The notes: generated by a model from the letters alone, not told the origin. DNA of 64,000 nt from an uncultured Alistipes sp. (GCA_959604655.1 CAUHCL010000001.1:1-64000); one strand, 5' to 3'; counted from the first letter of the stretch, positions 1 to 9,065 are shown. A program made the numbers and translations.

Positions 1-935
1 AGTTCTACCAGTGTGACGTGGATGTCATAGGCTCGCGTTCGCTGCTCAACGAGGTGGAGCTGGTCGAGATCGTGGGACGCGTGTTCGGCAAGCTGGGAAT
101 TAGCGTGACGCTTAAAATGAACAACCGTAAGATACTGTACGGCATTGCCGAAACCATAGGCCATGCCGACAAGATGATGGATATCACGGTGGCCATCGAC
201 AAGCTGGAGAAGATAGGCATCGACAATGTGAAGGCCGAGCTGGCCGAGCGCGGATTGGACGACGGGGCGATAGCCAAGTTGCAGCCGATACTTGAACTGA
301 GCGGCACCAACGACGAGAAACTCGCCAAGTTGCGCGACGTGATAGGAGGCTCGGCGACGGGTCTGCGCGGCGTGGAGGAGATGACCGAGATATTCGGCTA
401 CGTGAAGGCTCTGGGCATATCGCTGCCCATAGAGCTCGACCTGTCGCTGGCACGCGGTTTGAACTACTACACGGGCGCCATATTCGAGGTGAAGGCCAAC
501 GATTTCGCCATCGGATCGATCTGCGGCGGAGGACGTTACGACGACCTGACGGGAATATTCGGCATGCCCGATACCTCGGGCGTGGGCATATCGTTCGGCG
601 CCGACCGCATTTACGACGTGATGGTGGGACTCGATCTCTTCCCCGAGGAAGTCAATTTCTCGACCAAGGTGCTGTTCGTCAATCTCGGAGCCGACGAGTG
701 CATGGCCTCGCTGGCGATGATACGCGCCCTGCGCGACCGCGGCGTGGCGGCCGAGATCTATCCCGAGACAGCCAAGATGAAGAAGCAGATGGAGTATGCC
801 AACCGCCGCATGATACCCTATGTGGTCATCGTGGGCAGCAACGAGCTGGAGTCGCGTGCCGCCACGGTGAAGAACATGCGTACGGGCGAGCAGCGGACCG
901 TGGCGTTCGATGCCGTCTGCGACGAACTGGCGTAA
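1..935 (+). CDS. hisS: histidyl-tRNA synthetase, C-terminal part (5' end outside window)
   Basis: Charges tRNA-His with histidine in the cytoplasm. The frame is already open at base 3, reading [11 protein letters not shown], so the start lies upstream of the window. Visible class II HisRS signatures are the histidine-binding [14 protein letters not shown] segment, the glycine-rich [10 protein letters not shown], and [11 protein letters not shown] of motif 3. The last ~95 residues form the anticodon-binding domain ([20 protein letters not shown], then [11 protein letters not shown]). About 310 residues are seen, against roughly 450 for a Bacteroidota HisRS. The CtpA-type protease follows after 26 bp in the same direction. 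Confidence 0.95.
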   Translation, partial: FYQCDVDVIGSRSLLNEVELVEIVGRVFGKLGISVTLKMNNRKILYGIAETIGHADKMMDITVAIDKLEKIGIDNVKAELAERGLDDGAIAKLQPILELSGTNDEKLAKLRDVIGGSATGLRGVEEMTEIFGYVKALGISLPIELDLSLARGLNYYTGAIFEVKANDFAIGSICGGGRYDDLTGIFGMPDTSGVGISFGADRIYDVMVGLDLFPEEVNFSTKVLFVNLGADECMASLAMIRALRDRGVAAEIYPETAKMKKQMEYANRRMIPYVVIVGSNELESRAATVKNMRTGEQRTVAFDAVCDELA

Positions 936-961
936 AGGGCTGACATTAAAACGTAATCGTT

Positions 962-2542
962 ATGAAGAGGATATTGTTTTCGGCGTTTTTCGTCGTCGCA
1001 TGCCTGGGCGCTGCGGCGCAGACGGAGGACGCGGCCGAACAGTTGCAGAAACTCAACCGTTTCTATCGTTACCTGAACGGCATGTATGTCGACACGGTGG
1101 AGATGAAACCTCTGGTGGAGAATGCCATTCGCGGCATGCTGTCGGAGCTCGACCCGCATTCGGTGTATCTCGACGTCGAGGAAATGCGTGCGCAGACCGA
1201 GGCTTTCGACGGCGAGTTCAGCGGCATAGGCATAGAGTACAATATCCTCAACGATTCGATAATCGTGGTCAACACGGTGGTCAACGGGCCTGCCGAGACG
1301 GTCGGCATGCGTCCCAACGACCGCATAGTGCTCATCGACGGCGAGAATGCCGTGGGACTGAAACGCAGCGACGTGCCCTCGCGCCTGCGCGGACCCCGCG
1401 GGACGAAGGTGAAGATAGGCGTGGCGCGGCGCGGCGTGCCCGAGATACTCGATTTCGACATTACGCGCGACAATATTCCTCTTAATACGGTGGATGCCGC
1501 GTTTCGGGTCGACGAGCGCACGGGTTACATAAAGGTCAACCGATTCGGACGCACCACCATGCGCGAGTTCCGCGAGGCGATGGCGAAGATGGAGGGTATA
1601 GAGGCCCTGATTCTTGACCTGAGCGGCAACGGCGGCGGATTGCTCGACCAGGCCGTGGAGATGGCGGGATATTTCCTGCCCGAAGGGGCTCTGGTGGTGT
1701 CGACCGAGGGGCGTGCCGTCTCGCCCGAGCGTTATGCGGCGTCGCGCGGCGGCGGGTTCGGCGGTCGCGTGGCCGTTATTATAAACGAGAACTCGGCCTC
1801 GGCGAGCGAGATCGTGGCGGGTGCGTTGCAGGACTGGGACCGTGGCGTGATAGTCGGCCGCGACAGCTTCGGCAAGGGGCTGGTGCAGCGTCAGGTCGCA
1901 CTGGGCGACGGCTCGGCCGTGAGGATAACCGTGGCGCGCTATCACACCCCTACGGGGCGTGTCATACAGCGCCCGTACGAGAACGGCCATAAGGACGAAT
2001 ATTACGAATCGTTCGTGAAGCGTCTGCGCGGCGAGAAGGCCGATTCCACGCAGACGGCGGCGGAGCGTCCCGTGTACGAGACTATACGTTCGCATCGAAA
2101 GGTCTACGGCGGCGGAGGCATAGAGCCCGACGTGAAGATCGAGGTCGACACCACCGACATATCGGACTACATGATGAAGATCGTGGCACAGGGCGTATAC
2201 GGCGATTTCATAATGACTTACATGGACCGCAACCGCGAGCGGCTGGCCGCCGAGTATCCCGATTTCGGGAAGTTCGAGGCGGGCTTTGCCTTCGGCGACG
2301 AGGATATGAAGCGTTTGACGGATATGGCTGCGGCCAAGGGAGTGGAGTTCGACGAGAAGCAGTTCGCCGTATCGAGACGGCTGATCGAAAACCAGCTGAC
2401 GGCCCTGGTCGCTCAAAGACTCTACACTTCGTCGGAATTTTACCGATATATCAATCCTCGTGAGAATGAATATTTTACAAAGGCGCTGGAGATCGTCGGA
2501 GGCGACGGCGGGGAGTATGAGTCGATTCTGAAGTTAGAATAA
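962..2542 (+). CDS. S41 family carboxy-terminal processing protease (CtpA-like)
   Basis: Predicted secreted or periplasmic serine protease of 526 residues. An N-terminal signal peptide (MKRILFSAFFVVACLGAAAQ) is followed by a helical S41 N-terminal region, a PDZ domain (about residues 85-165, including VNGPAETVGMRPNDRIVLIDG and RGPRGTKVKIGV), then the S41 catalytic core. The Ser/Lys dyad sits in NENSASASEIVAGALQDW (Ser near residue 280) and DSFGKGLVQ (Lys near 305). The substrate is unknown; family members trim C-termini of envelope or tail-marked proteins. A C-terminal extension of about 150 residues is usual in Bacteroidota homologues. Confidence 0.93.
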   Translation: MKRILFSAFFVVACLGAAAQTEDAAEQLQKLNRFYRYLNGMYVDTVEMKPLVENAIRGMLSELDPHSVYLDVEEMRAQTEAFDGEFSGIGIEYNILNDSIIVVNTVVNGPAETVGMRPNDRIVLIDGENAVGLKRSDVPSRLRGPRGTKVKIGVARRGVPEILDFDITRDNIPLNTVDAAFRVDERTGYIKVNRFGRTTMREFREAMAKMEGIEALILDLSGNGGGLLDQAVEMAGYFLPEGALVVSTEGRAVSPERYAASRGGGFGGRVAVIINENSASASEIVAGALQDWDRGVIVGRDSFGKGLVQRQVALGDGSAVRITVARYHTPTGRVIQRPYENGHKDEYYESFVKRLRGEKADSTQTAAERPVYETIRSHRKVYGGGGIEPDVKIEVDTTDISDYMMKIVAQGVYGDFIMTYMDRNRERLAAEYPDFGKFEAGFAFGDEDMKRLTDMAAAKGVEFDEKQFAVSRRLIENQLTALVAQRLYTSSEFYRYINPRENEYFTKALEIVGGDGGEYESILKLE

Positions 2543-2611
2543 TTTGGAAACATTTGAAAATCGGAAAAAATTTACATATTTTTGGAAATAATTTAACAAC
2601 CGATTTTCATT

Positions 2612-2917
2612 ATGGTCTCAGAATCTGTATTCGATCGAAACGAAATAAACGAAGGTTTCGGCGATTCGCTTTTCTCGAAGATGATAAAGGCGGGACACCG
2701 CACCTACTTTCTGGATGTGAAGGCTACGCGTGCAAACGATTATTTCCTGACTATAACCGAATTGCGTAAGAAAATCACTCCGCGCGGGATAGAGAACGAA
2801 CGCAACAAGGTTTTTCTTTACAAGGAGGATTTCGAGAAGTTCGCCTGCTGTTTCGCCGAGACGATGGAGTTCGTGCGGACCATTTCGGAAGCCGATGGTT
2901 GCAAATCGAAAGGATAA
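2612..2917 (+). CDS. DUF3276 / PUR-family nucleic-acid-binding protein
   Basis: A 101-residue protein of the PUR-alpha-like DUF3276 family, widespread in Bacteroidota and related to the Borrelia DNA/RNA-binding protein BpuR. Family-type segments seen are GHRTYFLDVKATRANDYFLT, ITELRKK and KVFLYKEDFEKFA. No signal peptide or membrane segment is present. Its AT-rich upstream region (2543-2611) separates it from the protease gene. Its role is not known here; single-strand or RNA binding is the family expectation. The thiouridylase gene begins 15 bp after its stop, suggesting co-transcription. Confidence 0.85.
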   Translation: MVSESVFDRNEINEGFGDSLFSKMIKAGHRTYFLDVKATRANDYFLTITELRKKITPRGIENERNKVFLYKEDFEKFACCFAETMEFVRTISEADGCKSKG

Positions 2918-2932
2918 TCAAAACGAAAGCAG

Positions 2933-3958
2933 GTGGAGCAAAAGCGCGAAAAGGTGATATTGGGTTTCAGCGGCGGTATGGACAGCGTTACTGCCGCTCG
3001 TTTTTTGTCGGAGCGCGGCTTCGGGGTCGTGGCTCTCACGCTCGACACGACGGGCGATGCCGAGCTCGTCGGGCGTGCCCGTGCCGCTGCGGCCGAGATC
3101 GGTGTCGAACATGCGGTGATGGATGTGCGGAGCGTCTTTGCCGAGGAAATAGTGGATTATTTCGTTGGCAGTTACTTGTCGGGGCGTACGCCGTCGCCGT
3201 GCGTGAGGTGCAATCCGCTTATAAAGTGGCGCTTTCTGATAGAGGAAGCCGATCGGCGGGGCGTGCGGTTCGTGGCCACGGGCCATTACTTCAATATAGT
3301 CGAATACAACGGCCGATTCTACGTGTCGCGGGCCGATGATCGGACCAAGGACCAGTCCTATTATCTGTGGGGATTGTCGCAGGCAGTGCTTGCGCGGGCG
3401 CTGACGCCGATGGGGCATGTGATGAAAAGCGACATAAGGGCGGCGTTCGTCGACAAGCGCGAGAGCATGGGGCTGTGTTTTCTGCAAGGCAGCGGCTGCC
3501 GCGAGTTCATCGAACGGCACTGCCCTGCCGCCTCGTGCAGGGGCGATATCGTCGACGTGCAGGGGCGCGTGGTCGGGAAGCACGACGGTACGGCATTCTA
3601 TACCATAGGTCAGAAACGCGGCCTGGAGGGCGTGGCTGGACGGCCCGTGGTGGCCATCGACGCCGAGCGTAACAGGCTGGTGGTAGGCGATGACGCGGAT
3701 TTATATTATCGGATACTTGAAGTAGGCAGCTGCAACATCGTTTACGAAGATGAGTTCATGACGGCTGCCGACATAGAGGTAGTCATTCGCGGCGTGGGAC
3801 GTAATCCTGAGGGGTATATGCTTGGGGCGGAACGAATTGCGGGCGGTTACCGCATACGGCTCGACGGCGCCGCATGGGCACCCGCCGCGGGACAGCCCGC
3901 GGTGTTCTATCGCGGCGACCGCGTGATAGGCGGCGGGATCGTGGAGAGGTATTATTAG
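2933..3958 (+). CDS. mnmA: tRNA-specific 2-thiouridylase (MnmA family)
   Basis: Adenylates and thiolates U34 of tRNAs for Lys, Glu and Gln. The N-terminal PP-loop GFSGGMDSV binds ATP. The two catalytic cysteines are in SPCVRCNPLIKW (about residue 87) and GLCFLQGSG (about residue 183). The central segment GTAFYTIGQKRGLEG and the C-terminal beta-barrel are present. The start is GTG at 2933; no upstream in-frame ATG exists before the preceding stop. At 341 residues it is slightly short for MnmA, and Bacteroidota can carry paralogues, so the exact symbol is less certain than the family. Confidence 0.88.
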   Translation: MEQKREKVILGFSGGMDSVTAARFLSERGFGVVALTLDTTGDAELVGRARAAAAEIGVEHAVMDVRSVFAEEIVDYFVGSYLSGRTPSPCVRCNPLIKWRFLIEEADRRGVRFVATGHYFNIVEYNGRFYVSRADDRTKDQSYYLWGLSQAVLARALTPMGHVMKSDIRAAFVDKRESMGLCFLQGSGCREFIERHCPAASCRGDIVDVQGRVVGKHDGTAFYTIGQKRGLEGVAGRPVVAIDAERNRLVVGDDADLYYRILEVGSCNIVYEDEFMTAADIEVVIRGVGRNPEGYMLGAERIAGGYRIRLDGAAWAPAAGQPAVFYRGDRVIGGGIVERYY

Positions 3959-4706
3959 GGCGGCGGCGGGCGGCAAAATGCAGGCGGACCTGCTGTCGCC
4001 CTCGCTTGTTCGTAATCTTTATGTAGCCCGAAATAAATTCGTTGATTACAAATCAAATTAGAGAAATTAATTATGAAAAGGCAAAGGATAGGCAGTTGGT
4101 AAGCCACCCACTTCGGTTGTCACTTACTCAAATAACTCAAGACAGATATCGGGATAATTTTTCGAACAGCGGGAAACTCATAAATACCCATTCGGAGTCA
4201 ATCTGAATATAATTGAAATAGGGGCCCTTTTTTGTATTGAACGGCTTTCGTGGCAGGTATTATGGGGTCGGTGCTCACGAATATTAGCAGTATTGCATTT
4301 AGCTTGCGGTGACCATCGTTCTGATGACCTCGCTTCTGATTGCCATGATGCTCATGCCGTTCATGCAATTCCGTTTGTCTGCAAATAGGTCGAAATCGGG
4401 AGGACGGAAGGCAAGAAAAAGCTTTCGTTTCATGATCTGTTGCAATCGGGTGACTGTGCGCCGGCGGCCTGCTTCCGTCATCCATGCGCTACGGAGGCGG
4501 AATGGACGTTTTTCGTGTCTACTTTTATACAAACTATGTAACAGTCCGTTTTTACAGACTGTTACATTGAATCGGAGGTGTTCGCACCCGCGCCTCTCGT
4601 TTTTACCGAAACCCTATTTCATTCTCCGTTAAGGTGTTTCGGGGAGGGCCTATCCGAGTTTCTGCCTGCCGAAGATGCAAATCGGGCCCCGACATATGTC
4701 GGACCT
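3959..4706. other. gene-poor intergenic stretch, possibly decayed sequence
   Basis: About 750 bp between the thiouridylase and fimbrillin genes, more AT-rich than its surroundings. No intact gene was recognised. Short hydrophobic stretches can be read on the plus strand near 4249-4310 (AFVAGIMGSVLTNISSIA) and, in another frame after a stop, near 4312-4370 (TIVLMTSLLIAMMLMPFMQF). They could be relics of one frameshifted membrane protein, but no family is recognisable. The stretch also holds the inverted repeat at 4537-4566 and a 14-bp palindrome (CCGACATATGTCGG, 4689-4702) just past the fimbrillin stop codon. Confidence 0.35.
4537..4566. repeat. 10-bp perfect inverted repeat
   Basis: Arms TGTAACAGTC (4537-4546) and GACTGTTACA (4557-4566) flank a 10-nt T/A-rich loop. 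There is no U-run on either strand directly after the stem, so it is not a clear terminator. It may be a relic operator or transposon-end structure within the decayed stretch. Confidence 0.5.
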
Positions 4707-5663
4707 TTATAACGGGACGTTGACGTTGCCGCCTGTTCCTGAAATCCAGTCGGTGATGCTCGGATTCGAAATAGTGATCGCCGTACGGGTCACGTTGACG
4801 GCGTAGGTGTATTTGGTCGCAGGCGCGAAAGTCGTGGTCCCGATCGCCGTGGCGGGCACGCTGACCGCCGTTCCCGCTTCACTCAGGTTGACGGCGAGGG
4901 TGGGCGACGTATAGGTACCCGGCAAGATCAGCAGGTAGAGCTTGGCGGGGGTGGCAGACAGGGTCGGAGGTGTGACGGGCGTCGCCGTGACGGTGTTGGC
5001 CGTGGTTCCTGCGGTGATCGCGCCCGTGGCCAGGTTGATGGTCGAAGTCGTGGCGTCGCTCGTAATCAACGCTCCGCCCGACGATACCGCGGTGATGAAA
5101 TTGGTCAGCGTCGTGTTGGCTGCAAAACCCGTGACGGAGATATCGAACTCGATCAGGGTCAGGGCATGGGTGAAGACGAGCGAGACCGAGTAGGGAGCCG
5201 ATGCGGGACGTGTGACGCCCGTGGTCCATGCGTTGTTCGAGATCAGGAAATCCTTCGTCGGATCGATCGTGCCTGTCTGTCCGACCAGCGAAGGCAGTTT
5301 GACGGCCGTGTAAGTCGTATTTGCAGCGGCATAAGGCGCATAACCGAGGAATTTGTGGGCTGTGGTGCCGTCGGTCCAGTACAGATTGGTGGAGGTGGTC
5401 CATGCCGTACCGTTGTAGGAATACTGCACATTGGCGGGAGGATTGCCCGTGGGGCGGTCGACATAGACTCCGATGGCGTCGCCCGAGATCCAGGAAGCGG
5501 TGCTCCCCGAATAGGCGGTACGTGTGGCCATGTCCTCGGAAACGATCGAAGGAGAGATCCGTATCACGTTATCGGTCTGTTCCGAATCCCGAGGGCATAC
5601 GTCGTCTTTGTCGCAGGCCGCCCATCCGAAGGCCACGCAAGCGAGTAGAATAATTTTTTTCAT
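4707..5663 (-). CDS. fimbrillin-family lipoprotein
   Basis: A 318-residue predicted surface lipoprotein. The signal peptide ends in a lipobox with Cys17 (GWAAC), followed by acidic residues as in surface-exported Bacteroidota lipoproteins. The body is rich in Thr, Ala and Ser and fits the fimbrillin-like fold: TRTAYSGSTASWISGDAIGV, YWTDGTTAHKFLGYAPYA, SVSLVFTHALTLIEFDI. It ends in a short hydrophobic strand (GGNVNVPL), which could be a donor strand. It lies 29 bp downstream of a second fimbrillin-like gene, in one transcription unit. No usher, anchor or tip genes accompany the pair, so pilus assembly here is inference. Confidence 0.8.
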   Translation of the reverse strand: MKKIILLACVAFGWAACDKDDVCPRDSEQTDNVIRISPSIVSEDMATRTAYSGSTASWISGDAIGVYVDRPTGNPPANVQYSYNGTAWTTSTNLYWTDGTTAHKFLGYAPYAAANTTYTAVKLPSLVGQTGTIDPTKDFLISNNAWTTGVTRPASAPYSVSLVFTHALTLIEFDISVTGFAANTTLTNFITAVSSGGALITSDATTSTINLATGAITAGTTANTVTATPVTPPTLSATPAKLYLLILPGTYTSPTLAVNLSEAGTAVSVPATAIGTTTFAPATKYTYAVNVTRTAITISNPSITDWISGTGGNVNVPL

Positions 5664-5692
5664 AATGGCTTGAATTTGGTTTATTGAATTAT

Positions 5693-6667
5693 TTACAGTA
5701 TATCGATCAGACCGTTGCCGATCTGCACGCTGAAAGAATACATGTATCCTGGACGGAAATTGGTTACATTGAGCGGCATCACCGCGGTCTGCTGGTTGCC
5801 TCCCAGCAGCGAGGTGACCTGCACCTGAACCGACGGGTTCAGCAGACCCGTCCCCGTATATTGGCCCGGCAGTACGAGCGCATAAACGGTGATCGGAATA
5901 CTGCCGAGCAGCCCCGTCGAAGCGATCGGTCGGGTGACCGCCCGTGAAAAATTGGCCGCCGTATTATTGGCCGTCGTAACCGACAGCGAACGTGCGACGA
6001 GGTCGTAACCCACCGTGGAAACCGTGTTTACCGTATTGAACATTCCGTACGGCTTATCGGGACTCACGGTCGTGTTGCCGCCACGGAGCGTCATAGATTT
6101 AAGGGTGTAGGTAGAAAGCAGCGAGGTGGAGATCGTAAATTTAAGCAGGCTGAAAGCGTGGGAGAACGCCGCGGAACCGATAAACGCCACGGCGTTGCCG
6201 CCCGTACCGCGCACCTGCGTTTTGGGGCCTGCGACGAGCATGTCGGCATTCACGTCGGGCACAGACCCGAACGTCTGGTTGGCCAGTATCGGTATCGAGA
6301 CCACATTGCCGTTATTGGCGGCATTGTACGGATAATAGGCATAAAAGGTATGCGTGGCCGTGGAGTTGAACCAGTACATGGTCGTGGCAGCAGGAGTGGT
6401 CCACGTCATCGAGGAACCGCTGCCCGAGGCGGTGTAGGGCACGTTGCTGCGCTGCGTCAGCGTTTCCGACACCCCGATCCTATCCCCTGCGATGAACGAG
6501 GCCGTGGCGCCGTTCATCGACGTTCGGGTCAAGGAGTCGGTATCGTCGTCATGAGGCATCTGCGCCTGAATTACGACACGCTCCGCCCCCTGAAGTCGGA
6601 GATCATCTTCTTTGGAACACCCCATCGAACCGATCGTAAGACAAATTGCAAAAACCGACTTATTCAT
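5693..6667 (-). CDS. fimbrillin-family lipoprotein
   Basis: A 324-residue predicted lipoprotein with Cys17 in the lipobox GSMGC followed by SKEDD. It shares with its downstream neighbour the order TRTSMNGATASFIAGDRIGV, a Thr/Ala-rich central domain, FYAYYPYNAAN, and AAFSHAFSLLKFTI. This suggests an old tandem duplication with strong divergence. It is the first gene of a two-gene minus-strand unit. About 650 bp upstream of it hold no recognisable gene. Fimbrillin-like proteins form or cap adhesive surface fibres in Bacteroidales; the role of this one is not shown by context. Confidence 0.8.
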   Translation of the reverse strand: MNKSVFAICLTIGSMGCSKEDDLRLQGAERVVIQAQMPHDDDTDSLTRTSMNGATASFIAGDRIGVSETLTQRSNVPYTASGSGSSMTWTTPAATTMYWFNSTATHTFYAYYPYNAANNGNVVSIPILANQTFGSVPDVNADMLVAGPKTQVRGTGGNAVAFIGSAAFSHAFSLLKFTISTSLLSTYTLKSMTLRGGNTTVSPDKPYGMFNTVNTVSTVGYDLVARSLSVTTANNTAANFSRAVTRPIASTGLLGSIPITVYALVLPGQYTGTGLLNPSVQVQVTSLLGGNQQTAVMPLNVTNFRPGYMYSFSVQIGNGLIDIL

Positions 6668-7134
6668 AGTCGCATAGTGTTATTTACATACGATCAATAC
6701 ATAAATTTTGCCGAAGTTCGTGCAATACATTTCGACCCACGATTTTTTACGGCGGCATCGTTGGGTCGGTTATGTATCGCTTTTGATAGTGTCGGTTCCT
6801 GCTCTTCCGACAACCGCCCGTTTGCGATGCCGGTCCTCACTTGCGTTCGGTGGCATGACGCAGTATGTTGCAGTCCGCAGGTTGCGATCCGAAAACATTT
6901 CATCAATGCACATGCGGCAGCCTCACCCGCGACAGAAGCGATTTCGGATAAAGGGCGGCCGCAGCGACGGAGCGAAAAGAATCGGAAATCTTTTGATTGC
7001 TTCAAAAGTGCCGTAGGCATCCGATTCAGCGAAGGCGCTGTGGCCGACCCCGAAATCGTTTCACCGCGGCGGTTTTTCGGTTACCTTTTGTTCACACAAA
7101 AGGTAACGTAAGAAAAATCATTAAGAGAAATATT
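6668..7134. other. intergenic stretch without a recognisable gene
   Basis: About 470 bp upstream of the fimbrillin pair. Open frames exist on both strands but none shows a recognisable motif or start context. The right part holds the 11-bp hairpin at 7080-7107 and runs into the interspersed repeat copy at 7135-7214. Confidence 0.5.
7080..7107. repeat. 11-bp perfect inverted repeat
   Basis: Arms GTTACCTTTTG (7080-7090) and CAAAAGGTAAC (7097-7107) flank the loop TTCACA. No clear U-run follows. It could act as a protein-binding palindrome or mark the edge of an old insertion, directly beside the repeat copy at 7135. Confidence 0.5.
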
Positions 7135-7214
7135 GCGGCTTTTTGAGCCGCGCAGTTCGCCGCCGCCCCATTGCGGCGGACTGCTGTCGCACTCCGACCG
7201 CCGTCGGCGAACAG
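7135..7214 (-). repeat. interspersed palindromic repeat, family A, variant copy 1
   Basis: Carries the family core in reverse orientation: CAGTTCGCCGCCGCCCC, GGCGGACTGC, then CCGTCGGCGAACAG. In place of the usual covarying hairpin it has GCGGCT-TTTTG-AGCCGC at 7135-7151, which resembles the first hairpin of family B. Confidence 0.75.
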
Positions 7215-7254
7215 CAGGATTATTTCACACGCGCTCGGCAAAACCGCAAATAAA

Positions 7255-7287
7255 TTTGCTTTTGCACTCGGCTTATTCGTATCTTTG
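7255..7287 (+). promoter_or_regulatory. candidate Bacteroidota promoter for the DedA-type gene
   Basis: A -33 element TTTG (7255-7258), a 21-nt spacer, and a -7 element TATCTTTG (7280-7287). Both match the consensus and lie 28 bp before the start codon. Confidence 0.65.
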
Positions 7288-7315
7288 TGCCACAATAACA
7301 AAACGTAATCGAAAG

Positions 7316-7924
7316 ATGAATTGGGTAAAACGTTTGTATGACTGGATGCTCTCGTGGGGTAATTCGCGCTGGGGCGCATTGGCGCTGTTCTGTTTCGCGT
7401 TCGCGGAGTCGAGTTTCTTTCCCATACCGCCCGATGTGCTGCTTATAGCGTTGTGTCTGGGCGTTACGGCGCGCTCGTTCCGTTATGCGGCCATATGCCT
7501 TGCGGGTTCTATTGTAGGTGCCATGGCGGGATATGCGCTCGGATTCTTTCTGTGGCAGAACACCGCGGGCGAATACACGGCCCTCGCCCAGTTCTTTTTC
7601 AATCACGTGTTCTCGATGGAGAGCTTCCTGAAGGTGGGCGCGCTCTATGACCGATACAATTTCTGGATAGTCTTCACGGCGGGGTTCACTCCCCTGCCCT
7701 ATAAGCTGTTCACCATAACGGGCGGGCTGTTCCACATAAATTTCACGATGTTCCTGCTGGCGTCGGTTGTGTCGCGCGGAATGCGTTTCTTCGTCATAGC
7801 ATGGTTGATATGGCGGTTCGGAGCTCCGATCAAACGGTTCATCGACAAGTATTTCAATCTGCTGGCCATAGCGTTCACGGTGTTGCTCATCGGGTCGTTC
7901 GTGCTGGTGGCCAAACTGTTATAG
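7316..7924 (+). CDS. DedA/VTT-domain (YqaA-type) inner-membrane protein
   Basis: A 202-residue polytopic membrane protein of the SNARE-associated/DedA superfamily, whose members are linked to lipid scrambling or recycling and envelope homeostasis. Seen are an amphipathic N-terminus, FAFAESSFFPIPPDVLLIAL (the family E-x(n)-FPIPP-D signature), a Gly-rich helix (AGSIVGAMAGYALGFFLW), the loop FIVFTAGFTPLPYKLFTITGG with the conserved PLPYK, and a final helix. The start ATG at 7316 is favoured over an earlier in-frame codon because of the promoter just upstream and the family length. The stop lies 2 bp before the aroE start. Confidence 0.88.
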   Translation: MNWVKRLYDWMLSWGNSRWGALALFCFAFAESSFFPIPPDVLLIALCLGVTARSFRYAAICLAGSIVGAMAGYALGFFLWQNTAGEYTALAQFFFNHVFSMESFLKVGALYDRYNFWIVFTAGFTPLPYKLFTITGGLFHINFTMFLLASVVSRGMRFFVIAWLIWRFGAPIKRFIDKYFNLLAIAFTVLLIGSFVLVAKLL

Positions 7925-7926
7925 TC

Positions 7927-8667
7927 ATGAGGCGATTCGGACTCATAGGCCGCACGCTGGGCCATTCTTTTTCGGCGAAGTATTTCACGGAGAAATTCGA
8001 ACGCGAGGGGCTGGCCGCAGAGTGCTCGTACGGACTTTTCGAACTGCCCGACATCGCGTGCGTCGAGGATCTTATCGCCTCGACTCCCGATCTGGCGGGT
8101 TTCAACGTGACCATACCTTACAAACGCGAGGTCATACCCTATCTGGATTCGCTGAGCGATGAGGCGCGGAACATAGGCGCTGTTAACTGCGTGAAGATCA
8201 TGCCCGACGGGAAACGCGCGGGTTACAACACCGATGTGGACGGCATCCGACTGTCGCTCGACAAGCTGTTGGGCGGCGCGGAGGTCGATGCGGCTCTGGT
8301 GCTCGGCACGGGCGGTGCGGCGCAGGCGGTGCAATATGTGCTCGCGGAGCGCGACATACCGTTCACCATCGTGTCGCGCGACAGGGCGAAGGGCAACATG
8401 TCGTACGACGACCTGTCGCAGGAGACGGTGGCGGACCATCATCTGATAATAAACGCCTCGCCCGTGGGGATGTATCCGCATGTCGGGGAGGCGCCGAATA
8501 TCCCCTATGACGGCCTGACCGACCGTCACTACATGTTCGATCTGGTATACAACCCGCCCCTCACGCGTTTTCTCGAATCGGGCGCGCGGCGCGGTGCGCA
8601 TACCATTTCGGGGCTGGATATGCTCTACGCCCAGGCCGAGGCGGCGTGGGCGGTGTGGAACGAATAA
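7927..8667 (+). CDS. aroE: shikimate 5-dehydrogenase
   Basis: Reduces 3-dehydroshikimate to shikimate with NADPH in the pathway to aromatic amino acids. Length is 246 residues. The shikimate-binding start RRFGLIGRTLGHSFSAKYF (SxS motif), the catalytic Lys in NVTIPYKREV, the NTDVDG segment and the Rossmann motif LGTGGAAQAV are all visible. The C-terminal QAEAAWAVWNE is typical. The gene starts 2 bp after the DedA-type gene, so the two are probably co-transcribed. It converges on the DUF2007 gene with a 1-bp gap. Confidence 0.95.
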   Translation: MRRFGLIGRTLGHSFSAKYFTEKFEREGLAAECSYGLFELPDIACVEDLIASTPDLAGFNVTIPYKREVIPYLDSLSDEARNIGAVNCVKIMPDGKRAGYNTDVDGIRLSLDKLLGGAEVDAALVLGTGGAAQAVQYVLAERDIPFTIVSRDRAKGNMSYDDLSQETVADHHLIINASPVGMYPHVGEAPNIPYDGLTDRHYMFDLVYNPPLTRFLESGARRGAHTISGLDMLYAQAEAAWAVWNE

Positions 8668-8668
8668 G

Positions 8669-8887
8669 CTATTCGTTGGTGTAGGCGTCGAGAACTTCCT
8701 CGGCCTTGGCGCGGTCCTCGTTGCGGATGACCAGCTGCGCGGGCGCGAACCCGATGGGATATACGGCGGCCATGATCTCGTTGCGTATCATGGCGTAGAT
8801 GCCTGCCCCTTCGAGCAGCGATTTGTCCCATTCGGCCTCGTTGACCGAGTCGTATTCGCGGATGACGATCAAATTATCCTCTTCCAT
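8669..8887 (-). CDS. DUF2007 domain small protein
   Basis: A 72-residue soluble protein of the DUF2007 (putative signal-transducing) family. Seen are a beta-alpha start ENLIVIREYDSVNEAEW-like (MEEDNLIVIREYD), the family LLEGAGIYAMIRNE segment, and a closing LVIRNEDRAKAEEVLDAY. It is convergent with aroE, only 1 bp apart. The biochemical function of the family is not established. Confidence 0.8.
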   Translation of the reverse strand: MEEDNLIVIREYDSVNEAEWDKSLLEGAGIYAMIRNEIMAAVYPIGFAPAQLVIRNEDRAKAEEVLDAYTNE

Positions 8888-9065
8888 AGTCTTGTCGGTT
8901 TTATGGCGCCCGCCCGAGAAGCGTCTCGGACGATCGCATCATAAAGTTAAGCGTTTTTTGTTGATAACTTGCAATGAGCAAACCAAAATATTCGATATTT
9001 TATCCATATATTTGTAAAAGCGACGCGGCGGGAGTGCTGCGCCGCTTAACTTGCGGAGTGTCAAT

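Noticed and set aside
818..2416. 532-codon minus-strand frame opposite the S41 protease
   Set aside because: Shadow of a well-supported plus-strand gene; composition is unlike a real protein.
4309..4632. 107-codon plus-strand frame in the gap before the fimbrillins
   Set aside because: Only a short hydrophobic stretch, then basic low-complexity sequence; no start context and no family. Kept only as possible relic sequence.
6158..7111. 317-codon plus-strand frame upstream of the DedA-type gene
   Set aside because: It begins antisense to a fimbrillin gene and continues through noncoding sequence, with no recognisable domain.
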